A stretch of 64,000 nucleotides of DNA from Actinoplanes sp. TBRC 11911. Its GTDB lineage: Bacteria > Actinomycetota > Actinomycetes > Mycobacteriales > Micromonosporaceae. Below, piece after piece: positions 18,801-25,142 of this stretch. The stretch lies in contig NZ_JABBNC010000004.1 of assembly GCF_012933445.1 (NCBI RefSeq), positions 186,001 to 250,000 of the forward strand, in the 5' to 3' direction. The notes under the pieces were generated by a model. It searched no databases. It was not told the DNA's origin and saw only the letters and a program-made list of their open reading frames with translations. A program made the translations under genes and the position numbers. Numbering within the stretch: position 1 is the first letter of the stretch; each line of letters starts with the position of its first letter.

Positions 18801-18890
18801 GACATACGCCAGCACGACAAGCATGACAACGAGCGGGATGAGGAGGATGCGCCGCACAGCACGCGGCGGCGGGGAGGAAGCCGTGATCAC
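15870..18890 (-). CDS. Secreted CBM32-GH16-TIM barrel-CBM32 multimodular glycosidase
   Basis: A 1006-residue exported enzyme. A hydrophobic segment at 15-35 acts as signal or anchor. Next come an F5/8 type C module (about 40-168), a Pro/Thr linker, a GH16-like module (about 184-450), a clan GH-A TIM barrel (about 468-765) with acid/base E588 in WDVGNE and nucleophile E681 in VTEGGPSG, an Ig-like domain (about 771-870) and a second F5/8 C module (875-1006). The GH16 motif reads GETDIMTD, so the usual second Glu of ExDxxE is Thr320. Likely substrates are extracellular beta-glucans. The GTG at 18890 was chosen for its CTGGAG ribosome site and because the LacI operator lies just upstream. Confidence 0.85.
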   Translation of the reverse strand: MITASSPPPRAVRRILLIPLVVMLVVLAYVAVAQRAARAADTLLSQGKTTTASSDEGAGLAASFATDGNAGTRWASQWSDPQWIQVDLGATATITSVVLQWETAYGKAYKIQTSPNGTAWTDIYSTDNGAGGTETLTVSGSGRYVRMYGTARPGGYGYSLWEFKVYGSTGGTTTPPPTDPPGSFTTVWQDTFDGAANTSPSSANWLLRTGTSYPGGAANWGTGEVETASASTANVSLDGAGKLTIKAIRDGAGNWTSGRIETQRSDFEPLAGQLTKFTAVLKQPDVANPLGYWPGFRATGAAYKGNFNNWPGVGETDIMTDVNGRNQLAQTLHCGTAPDGPCAEYNGRSSGFASCTGCQTGYHEYSQVIDRTKTDEEIRFYLDGRQTWIVRESQVGVTAWNAAVHHGFFLRFDLAIGGSLPNAIAGQTTPVADTTSGGVLSVDSVSVSRATGTTPAGMSDPATPGGPSVVKVTGTQGNWRLQVNGSPYQIKGITYGPPQGAADGYMRDLKNMGVNTIRIWGVDDANTPTLLNRAAQQGVKVIVGHWLNQGADYVNDTAYLNSVKTTIVNQVNALKNNPGVLMWDVGNEVILTMQDHGLSAAEVEARRVGYAKFVNQLAQAIHAADPNHPVTSTDAYTGAWPYYKQYSPDLDLLAVNSYGAIGNVYNDWVAGGYTKPYIVTEGGPSGEWEVPNDVNGVPTEPTDLQKRDGYTASWNAINAHPAVALGVTEFHYGLENDFGGVWLNTFTGGWRRLGYYSLAKAYTGQNPANTPPEITGMSVSNQTSVPAGGTYTITANATDPQGDLIRYNLMYSDKYAGGGTGLTNVSYTDNGNGNFTVRAPEKLGVWKVYVYAFDGQGNVGIEQRSIRVVAPTVPGTNLSRGKSATASSYQPTGTNGPQLPSYATDGDYGTRWASDWVDSAWLQIDLGSVQSFNHVQLAWEAAYAKGYQIQTSNDGNSWSTIYSTTGGNGGFDDLNISGSGRYVRMTGTVRATAYGYSLWEFGIYRQ

Positions 18891-18918
18891 GGGGACTCCA
18901 GAGGGATAGAGGGCTCGG

Positions 18919-18974
18919 GGAAAGCGCTCTCCGTCATTGGCGGAAGTGTTACGCCAGGCTTTCGCGCGTGTCAA
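18919..18974 (-). promoter_or_regulatory. Promoter and LacI operator of the CBM32-GH16 enzyme gene
   Basis: On the minus strand TTGACA (18974-18969), a 17-base spacer and TAACAC (18951-18946) form a strong promoter. The operator, GGAGAGCGCTTTCC on this strand, occupies 18932-18919, over the early transcribed region and 29 bases before the GTG. The GGCGTAACAC context and spacer length match the promoter at 13142, marking the two as coregulated. Confidence 0.75.
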
Positions 18975-19064
18975 TACCTGCTGCCCGTCAGCACCCCGCA
19001 TTCCCGGCAAATGCCATCCCGACCTTGACAGCCCGCCGCTCGCCGCCGCATTGTTGCTGGAGCT

Positions 19065-19080
19065 CGGAGAGCGCTCTCCG
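19065..19080. promoter_or_regulatory. Perfect palindromic LacI-type operator, upstream site
   Basis: CGGAGAGCGCTCTCCG is a fully symmetrical 16-base version of the operator found at 13047, 13175 and 18919. It lies about 133 bases upstream of the promoter-proximal site of the large enzyme gene, a spacing compatible with a looping auxiliary operator. No gene starts next to it on the other strand. Confidence 0.6.
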
Positions 19081-19099
19081 AGTGCGCCGGCGGCGGCTG

Positions 19100-19900
19100 C
19101 GGCGCGCCTACCCGCACCCTCGGGCAGCCCGCGGCCGCCGCCGACCCGGGATGGCCGCGGATGGCGTCGTTGATGCCGCGTTCCGCCGTCTGCCGTCGCC
19201 GACGCCCGCCGTCTGCCGTCGCCGACGCCCGCCGTCTGCCGTCGCCGACGCCCGCGGTCTGCCGCCGCCGTCTGCCGCCGCCGCCGTCTGCCGACGCCCG
19301 ACGCCCGCCGACTGCCGCTGCCGTCGCCGACCGCTGCTGCCGTCGCCGATGCTGCGGACCTTCTTCGGCCGCCGATCGCCTCCGCCGACGCCGCCGACTG
19401 CTGTCAACTGGCGCCGGCTGGTGGCGACGCTGGCGGCTGGTGGCGACGCTGTCGACTGCTGCGGACTGCTGGCGACGTCGCCGGCTGCCGTCGGTTGCGG
19501 TGCTTGGGTGTGGGGCTGGGGCTGCCATGGCGGCGGCGCTGCTCGGTTCTGCTGGGTGCTGCCCGTTGCGGTGCCTGGTTTGACCGCATAAATGAGTATT
19601 TGGCGCCGCCGACTGCTGGCGACGCCGTCGACCGCCGCCGACTGACTGGCGACACCGTCGACTGCTGGCGTCTGCGGCCGGCTGCTGGCGACGTCGCCGG
19701 CTGCCGTCGGTTGCGGTGGTTGGGTGTCGGGCTGGGGCTGCCGTGGCGGCGGCGCTGCTCGGTCCTGCTGGGTGCTGCCCGTTGCGGTGCGTGTTCTGAC
19801 CGGATAAAGCAGGCTTTGGCGTGTTGGACGACGGTGGTGAGCCGACGCTTGCCGCTTGTACCTCGCACCCCGTCTCACTATCCGGACGAAACTGACTGCA
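19100..19900. repeat. Repeat-rich noncoding stretch with a 125-bp direct repeat
   Basis: The gap from about 18975 to 20214 holds no gene I can support. At about 19180-19340 short GCCGTCTGCCGTCGCCGACG-like units recur in tandem. A 125-base segment at 19468-19592 is repeated with few changes at 19684-19808, a 216-base offset, and each copy ends TGACCGNATAAA. Several open frames cross it on both strands, but they are low-complexity Arg/Ala/Ser frames without ribosome sites. The origin (decayed gene, satellite or regulatory) is unclear. Confidence 0.75.
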
Positions 19901-19980
19901 TCGTGGACGACCGTCCAAATAGGACGCCCGCTTTATCCGTTTTAATGACTTTTGTGGCCCGGGTTTCCTGCTCGGGTTCG

Positions 19981-20029
19981 AGACCTTGGAGAGTTACGCC
20001 CATATTTGAGCCATAACTCTCCAAGGTCT
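19981..20029. other. Perfect 16-bp inverted repeat
   Basis: AGACCTTGGAGAGTTA at 19981-19996 is exactly complementary to TAACTCTCCAAGGTCT at 20014-20029, with a 17-base A/T-containing loop. No T-run follows on either strand, so a classic terminator is doubtful. It could be a protein-binding site, an RNA hairpin or a remnant of a mobile-element end. Confidence 0.85.
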
Positions 20030-20214
20030 TGGAAAACCGCTGAGCACGCGCCGATCGGTGGGGGATAAATGTCGATAAAAGGGATGTGGCAGGTCGCGGT
20101 CCCCTGGCCTGGACGCGCGGGCTGCTCCCAGCGCACGGGTAGCGGGTCCTTTGTCGTCGGCGGGGCCAATGGAGGTCGCGCTTCGGAGGGCGATCGCGGA
20201 AAATTTGGGGAGCA

Positions 20215-20241
20215 TGTCGAAACGTGGACTGCGGCTCCGAC
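20215..20241 (+). promoter_or_regulatory. ECF42-type promoter of the DGPF-sigma operon
   Basis: TGTCGA (20215-20220) and CGAC (20238-20241) are spaced by 17 bases. As I recall, the motif reported for ECF42 sigma factors in Streptomyces is TGTCGA at -35 and CGA/TC at -10. It lies 30 bases before the GTG of the DGPF gene and implies that the operon is driven by its own sigma factor. Confidence 0.65.
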
Positions 20242-20270
20242 ACACCGGTGACGACGAACTAGGAGGACAC

Positions 20271-20633
20271 GTGAAGTACATGATGATGATGTTCGGGGAC
20301 GCGGAGGACATGATGGCGGAGCGCGAGCCCGAGTGGGTTCGCGAGATGATCGCCTTCATGACGGACTTCGACGGGGAGCTGCGGAAGTCCGGGGAGCTGG
20401 TCTTCGACGAGGGGCTGGCGTTCCCGAAGACGGCGAAGGTCGTCAGCCTCGACAACGGCGGCCAGGTCGTCGTGTCGGACGGGCCGTTCGCGGAGGCGAA
20501 GGAGTCGCTCGCCGGGTTCTGGGTGATCGACGTGAAGGACGAGGCCCGTGCCCTCGAGCTGGCCGGCCGCGTCGCTGTCTGGTCGCAGAAGGTGGAAATC
20601 CGGGGCATTCCGGACGGTCCGCCAGAGGTCTGA
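20271..20633 (+). CDS. YCII/DGPF-domain protein, ECF42 partner
   Basis: A 120-residue cytoplasmic protein of the YCII-related family. It starts VKYMMMMFG and carries the name-giving DGPF motif in VVVSDGPFAEAKESLAGFWV (about residues 66-85). Ferredoxin-like folds of this type are encoded beside ECF42 sigma factors in many actinobacteria. Their catalytic role, if any, is unproven. AGGAGG sits 5 bases before the GTG. The sigma gene begins 45 bases downstream, and an ECF42-like promoter lies upstream. DGPF proteins are probable ECF42 targets rather than classic membrane anti-sigma factors. Confidence 0.9.
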   Translation: MKYMMMMFGDAEDMMAEREPEWVREMIAFMTDFDGELRKSGELVFDEGLAFPKTAKVVSLDNGGQVVVSDGPFAEAKESLAGFWVIDVKDEARALELAGRVAVWSQKVEIRGIPDGPPEV

Positions 20634-20678
20634 GATGACCCGGCCCGAGATCGCTGCCGCCCGGAGCGAGGGGACGCT

Positions 20679-22187
20679 ATGACGCAGTCGGTGGAGGGCC
20701 TGCTGCGGGAGCTCGCGCCGCAGGTCCTCGGGGTTCTGGTGCGACGCTACGGGCAGTTCGACGCGGCTGAGGATGCGGTGCAGGAGGCGCTCCTCGCCGC
20801 GTCGACGCAGTGGCCGCGTGAAGGGGTGCCGGAGAACCCCAGGTCGTGGCTGGTGTCGGTGGCGGGGCGGCGGCTGGTGGACGAGTTCCGGAGCGACAGC
20901 GCCCGCCGTCGCCGCGAGGTCACGACCGCTTTTACAGAAACATATCCGGAAATTTCGGATAGGGATGACACGCTGATGCTGCTGTTTCTGTGCGCCCACC
21001 CGGCTCTGTCCCCGCCGTCGCAACTTGCCCTCACGCTCCGGGCGGTCGGCGGCCTCACCACCGGGGAGATCGCGGCGGCCTTCCTCGTCCCGGGGTCCAC
21101 GATGGCCCAGCGGATCAGCCGGGCCAAGCAAACGATCCGCAAGAGCGGCCAAGGCTTCGACGGCCAGCACGAGCGCGACGCTAGGCGCCCAGCCAGCACT
21201 GCTCCGCCCCAGGACCGTCAGCCGAGCTCTGCTTCGGAGCCGGGCCGTCAGCCGAGTTCTGTTTCGTACCCGGGCTGTCAGCCGAGTTCTGTTTCGCACC
21301 CGGGCCGTCAGCCGAGCTCTGCTTCGGAGTCGGGCCGTCAGCCGAGTTCTGTTTCGCACCCGGGCCGTCAGCCGAGCTCTGCTTCGGAGCCGGGCCGCCA
21401 GCCCAGCTCTGCTTCGTACCCGGGCCCCCGGCAGCCGCCCGAGGAACGCGCTGAGCGGCTCCGGGTCGTGCGGCAGGTGCTGTATCTGATCTTCAATGAG
21501 GGGTACACCGCGAGCGGCGGGCCGGACCTGCAGCGCGCCGACCTCACCACCGAGGCGATCCGGCTGACCCGCATGCTGCGAGAACTCGTCCCGGGCGATC
21601 ACGAGACGACGGGGCTGCTGGCGCTGATGTTGCTGACCGATGCGCGGCGGCCCGGGCGTACGGCCGCAAATGGGGATCTGGTGCCGCTGGACCGGCAGGA
21701 TCGCACGCTCTGGAGCAAGGAAATGATCGCCGAAGGCGTCGCCCTGATCTCCTCGGCGCTGGGGCGCGGGCCGGTCGGCCCGTACCAGATCCAGGCCGCC
21801 ATCGCCGCCCTGCACGATGAGGCGGCCGATGACGCGCAGACCGACTGGCCGCAGATCCTCGCGCTCTACGACGTGCTCGAACGCCTCTCGCCCGGGCCGG
21901 TGGTCACCCTCAACCGGGCCGTCGCGGTCGCCCGCACCCAAGGTCCGCTGGCGGGGCTCGCGGTTCTCGGTGACCTGGACGGCGACGATCGGATGGCCGG
22001 CCACCATCGGGTCGAGGCGGTGCGGGCTCACCTGCTGGAACAGGCCGGCTTCCGGGAGGAGGCGCGCGCGGCGTTCCGGACCGCGGCGCGGCTGACCACC
22101 AGCGTCCCGGAACGCAAATACCTCCTCGCGAAGGCAAGTCTTACAACGCCCGAACAAAAGAATGAGCACTATGGGAGCCGTGCATGA
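20679..22187 (+). CDS. ECF42-type sigma factor with a minisatellite-expanded linker
   Basis: A 502-residue sigma factor. Region 2 is at about 8-75 (FDAAEDAVQEALLAA, NPRSWLVSVAGRRLVDE) and region 4 at about 108-165 (LALTLRAVGGLTTGEIAAAF, RISRAKQTIRKSG). The C-terminal half (about 265-490) is the DUF6596/TPR-like extension that ECF42 members carry (RVVRQVLYLIFNEGYTASGG). Between them, where relatives have a short GIPF-type linker, lie seven 10-residue repeats PGRQPSSxSx (residues about 178-247). The extension is thought to control activity in place of an anti-sigma factor. It overlaps the response regulator start by 26 bases. Confidence 0.9.
   Translation: MTQSVEGLLRELAPQVLGVLVRRYGQFDAAEDAVQEALLAASTQWPREGVPENPRSWLVSVAGRRLVDEFRSDSARRRREVTTAFTETYPEISDRDDTLMLLFLCAHPALSPPSQLALTLRAVGGLTTGEIAAAFLVPGSTMAQRISRAKQTIRKSGQGFDGQHERDARRPASTAPPQDRQPSSASEPGRQPSSVSYPGCQPSSVSHPGRQPSSASESGRQPSSVSHPGRQPSSASEPGRQPSSASYPGPRQPPEERAERLRVVRQVLYLIFNEGYTASGGPDLQRADLTTEAIRLTRMLRELVPGDHETTGLLALMLLTDARRPGRTAANGDLVPLDRQDRTLWSKEMIAEGVALISSALGRGPVGPYQIQAAIAALHDEAADDAQTDWPQILALYDVLERLSPGPVVTLNRAVAVARTQGPLAGLAVLGDLDGDDRMAGHHRVEAVRAHLLEQAGFREEARAAFRTAARLTTSVPERKYLLAKASLTTPEQKNEHYGSRA
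21211..21420 (+). repeat. 30-bp in-frame minisatellite in the ECF42 gene
   Basis: Seven consecutive 30-base units start at 21211, 21241, 21271, 21301, 21331, 21361 and 21391. They vary at a few alternating positions (GAGCTCTGCTTCG versus GAGTTCTGTTTCG). The array encodes PGRQPSS(A/V)S(E/Y/H) repeats. Alternation of two unit types suggests growth by unequal exchange of a two-unit block. Confidence 0.92.
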
Positions 22188-22863
22188 CACCCCCGCCAAG
22201 GGGCTCGTCCTGGTGGTGGAGGACGAACACCCCATTGCCGATCTCGTACGCCTGTACCTGAGCCGCGACGGGTTCGGCGTGCACGTCGAGCACGACGGGA
22301 GCGCGGGACTGGCCGCCGCCCGGCGTCTGCGGCCGGTCGCGTGCATCCTCGACATCGCGTTGCCCGGCATGGACGGCACCGAGATCTGCCGGCGGATGCG
22401 GGCCGACGGCGACTGGACGCCGGTCATCTTCCTCACCGCGCGTGACGACGAGATCGACCGCATCCTGGGCCTGGAACTGGGCGGCGACGACTACGTGACC
22501 AAGCCGTTCAGCCCGCGTGAATTGGTCACCCGGGTCAAGGCGTTGCTGCGGCGCGCGGGCGGAACGCCGGATCGCGTACGCACGCTCGGGCCGGTCACGT
22601 TGGACCCGGCGAAGCGGAGCGTCACCGTGGACGGCGCCGCGCTGAGCCTCACCCCGACCGAGTTCGACCTGCTCGGGCACCTGCTGGGCCGGCCCGGCCG
22701 GGTGTTCACCCGCGAGGAGCTGCTGGCCAGCGTCTGGGGGTACGCGTCGGCGGCGGGGACGCGTACGGTCGATGTACACGTCGCGCAGGTCCGGGCCAAG
22801 CTGGGCACGGCGGCGGCGCTCATCCGGACGGTCCGCGGCGTGGGTTACACGGCCGATGATTAG
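22162..22863 (+). CDS. OmpR/PhoB-type response regulator
   Basis: A 233-residue regulator. The receiver domain has acidic pocket residues in VVEDEHPI, phosphoacceptor D64 in CILDIALPGMDG, and the conserved Lys in YVTKPFSPREL. The C-terminal winged helix has LTPTEFDLLGHLLGRPGRVF and VDVHVAQVRAKL. The kinase gene follows with an 8-base overlap, ATGATTAG. Three in-frame starts (22162, 22171, 22180) are possible; none has a good Shine-Dalgarno site, so translation may depend on coupling to the sigma gene that it overlaps. Its cell-envelope or stress target is not evident. Confidence 0.92.
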   Translation: MSTMGAVHDTPAKGLVLVVEDEHPIADLVRLYLSRDGFGVHVEHDGSAGLAAARRLRPVACILDIALPGMDGTEICRRMRADGDWTPVIFLTARDDEIDRILGLELGGDDYVTKPFSPRELVTRVKALLRRAGGTPDRVRTLGPVTLDPAKRSVTVDGAALSLTPTEFDLLGHLLGRPGRVFTREELLASVWGYASAAGTRTVDVHVAQVRAKLGTAAALIRTVRGVGYTADD

Positions 22864-24214
22864 GAGTCTTACCGGCCGGGTCGTCCTGGTCACCGTGGCG
22901 ACCGCCGTCGTCGCCGTGATCGTGACCGCGCTGGTCGCGGTGCCGGTCGCGGTCCGCGGGCAGAACGCGCAGCTCCGCACCGAGCTGGTGGAGAAGAGCG
23001 CTGTGGCCGTCGAGCTGCTCGCCGACGAGAGGCAGCCCGCCCGGGAACGCATCGTGCGGTCGCTGCGCCAGGACGGCATCGAGGTGTTCCTGATCCGGCG
23101 CGGGGTGGTCGACCACCCGGGCCTGCCGGATCGGGTCGTGCAGCGTGTCGCCGGCGGCACCCTCGTGGACACCCGGGCCGGCGGCAAGCTCGTCGTCGGG
23201 CGTCCGCTGAGCGGCGTGAACAGCGGTGTCGTGCTCACCCGCGACGCCGCGACCGGCATCGCGCTGCGGGTGCTCGGCAGCGTCTGGATCGCCCTGCTCG
23301 CCGGCCTTCTCGGTGGTGTGCTGGCGGGGGCGTTGCTGGCCCGGGTCATCGTCCGGCCGTTCCGGCTCGCCGCGAGCGCCGCCGGGAAGCTTTCCGCGGG
23401 TGACCGCTCGGTGCGGATCTCCCGGCGGGGGCCGGACGAGGCGGCCGAGCTCGCCGACGCGTTCAACCAGCTCGCTGCCGCCTTGCAGACCAGCGAGGGG
23501 CGGGAACGCGATTTCCTGCTGTCGGTCTCGCACGAATTGCGTACGCCGCTGGCGACGATCCGCGGCTACGCCGAAGCGCTGGCCGACGGGGTGATGGACG
23601 CGGAGAAGGCCGCCCCCACAATGATCGCGGAGGCGGAGCGACTGGATCGGCTCATCTCGGACCTGCTGGTGCTGTCCCGTCTGGAGGCCGCCGACCTGCC
23701 GCTGGACATCGTCGCGGTGGACCTGACCGAGCTGATCCGCGCGGCCGGCGACGCGTGGCGGGCACGATGGCCGGCCCTGACACTGGAATTGCCGGATCAT
23801 CCGGTGGTGGTGCGCACCGACCCGGTCCGGATCCGGCAGGTGATCGACGGGCTCTGCGAGAACGCGCTGCGTGTCGTGCCCGCGGGCCGGCCGTTGGTGC
23901 TCGCGGTCCGCGACGAGACCCCGGTAGGCGGCCGCGACGAGGCCCCGGTGGGCGGCCGCGACGAGGCCGCGATGGGCGCCCACGACGCGGCCACGGTGGA
24001 GGTGCGTGACGGCGGGCCTGGCCTGACCGACGACGATCTCGCGGTGGCGTTCGAACGCGGCGCCCTCAACCGCAAATATCGCGGCGTGCGCAAGGTCGGC
24101 AGCGGTCTCGGCCTGGCCCTCGCCGCCCGCCTGGTGACCCGGCTCGGCGGCCGGATCACCGCGGGTCACGCGCCGGAAGGCGGTGCGATGTTCACGGTGC
24201 GACTGCCCTACTGA
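22856..24214 (+). CDS. Sensor histidine kinase with an expanded ATPase loop
   Basis: A 452-residue membrane kinase. It has two transmembrane segments (about 8-32 and 136-165) around an extracellular sensor of about 100 residues, a HAMP domain (RPFRLAASAAGKLSAGD), an H box LLSVSHELRTPLATIRGYAE, an N box LCENALRVV, and G boxes DGGPGL and GSGLGLALA. Between the N box and first G box, 8-residue repeats of the type RDEAPVGG are inserted, encoded by a 24-base minisatellite. The start ATG overlaps the response regulator stop by 8 bases. Its 3' end overlaps the convergent DUF5995 gene by 7 bases. Confidence 0.92.
   Translation: MIRSLTGRVVLVTVATAVVAVIVTALVAVPVAVRGQNAQLRTELVEKSAVAVELLADERQPARERIVRSLRQDGIEVFLIRRGVVDHPGLPDRVVQRVAGGTLVDTRAGGKLVVGRPLSGVNSGVVLTRDAATGIALRVLGSVWIALLAGLLGGVLAGALLARVIVRPFRLAASAAGKLSAGDRSVRISRRGPDEAAELADAFNQLAAALQTSEGRERDFLLSVSHELRTPLATIRGYAEALADGVMDAEKAAPTMIAEAERLDRLISDLLVLSRLEAADLPLDIVAVDLTELIRAAGDAWRARWPALTLELPDHPVVVRTDPVRIRQVIDGLCENALRVVPAGRPLVLAVRDETPVGGRDEAPVGGRDEAAMGAHDAATVEVRDGGPGLTDDDLAVAFERGALNRKYRGVRKVGSGLGLALAARLVTRLGGRITAGHAPEGGAMFTVRLPY
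23909..23996 (+). repeat. 24-bp in-frame minisatellite in the histidine kinase gene
   Basis: Three full 24-base units at 23909, 23933 and 23957 and a partial one to about 23996 encode RDETPVGG, RDEAPVGG, RDEAAMGA and HDAATVE. They lie in a surface loop between conserved ATP-binding motifs. Confidence 0.85.
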
Positions 24215-24984
24215 AGGAACTCGCCCATCGGCGAGAGCAGCAACTTGCCGAGGTCGGAGGCGATCCGGTCGAGATGCGCCCGTTCCTTGTCGGTGGCCGC
24301 CATGTCGTGCCGCATGCCCCACAGTTTCTGCGCGTTGCGCCAGGCGACGTTGCGGGTGTAATCAACCGCCTCGCCCTGCCACCAGTCGTCCAGGCATCCG
24401 TTCATCGTGTCGATGAGCAGCTGCCACTTGTCGAGGTACCCGCGGCGCAACCCGGGGATCGCCTCCGCGAAGATGTCGTTGACCTGCAGGTAGTCGTGGT
24501 GCTGGTCGCTGTCGTCGATCGGGTCGGTGCCCAGGTGGTCGAACGTGGTGACCAGCGCGAACGGCAGATCGAAGTTGATGTGCGCGTTGACCCCCGCGCA
24601 GGCGGCGGGTAACGGGCGGGCGTCGGGACCGGGGATGCGCGTGAACAGCCCGGACCACACCTTCGGGCAGCGCGGGCTGGCGTCCGGGCCGGCCCAGGCG
24701 CGCAGCGCGTCGAAATAGCGCGCGGCGAACTCGACGTCCAGCCTCGCCAGGAACGCCGGGTCCTTGAATCGGCCCGCGTAGAGACGCTCGAGAACGCTTT
24801 CGGTGATGGTCAGATACAGCTTGTTGAAGTCGCAGAGCGGGTTTCCACCCAGCAGCGGTGGGACGCGCCCGAGGATGTCCTGGAGCTTCGTCAACTGATC
24901 GACCACGGCGGGGACGTCGTCGGGATGGCCCTGGAGCAGCTCGGACATTTCCTGCTGCACCGGTCCCCAGACGGACTGGCTCAT
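24208..24984 (-). CDS. DUF5995 family protein
   Basis: A 258-residue cytoplasmic protein of DUF5995, function unknown. Recognisable pieces are LPAACAGVNAHINFDLPFAL, FDHLGT with nearby DQHHDYLQVND, and a C-terminal WRNAQKLW. Several His and Asp residues (HINFD, DDSDQHHDY) could bind a metal; this is inference. The helical profile and histidines resemble proteins acting on lipid or heme-like ligands only loosely. The start at 24984 is supported by GGGAGGATCCG just before ATG; an upstream in-frame start at 25071 lacks this. Its neighbours give no functional hint. Confidence 0.85.
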   Translation of the reverse strand: MSQSVWGPVQQEMSELLQGHPDDVPAVVDQLTKLQDILGRVPPLLGGNPLCDFNKLYLTITESVLERLYAGRFKDPAFLARLDVEFAARYFDALRAWAGPDASPRCPKVWSGLFTRIPGPDARPLPAACAGVNAHINFDLPFALVTTFDHLGTDPIDDSDQHHDYLQVNDIFAEAIPGLRRGYLDKWQLLIDTMNGCLDDWWQGEAVDYTRNVAWRNAQKLWGMRHDMAATDKERAHLDRIASDLGKLLLSPMGEFLQ

Positions 24985-25142
24985 CGGATCCTCCCACGGA
25001 GTCATCGCGTCGGAGGGCCCCCAGCACCGCCCGGCGACTGTGGTCACCGGGCGGTGCTCCCCCGTGGACACAACCCTGTCACCGGGGACGTACGTAGGGA
25101 TCGGTAGAACTACGTATTCCGCGTACGTAGGTCACGAAAAGG

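Noticed and set aside
19108-19878. Low-complexity open frames on both strands in the repeat region
   Set aside because: No ribosome site, no family similarity, and composition follows the DNA repeats.
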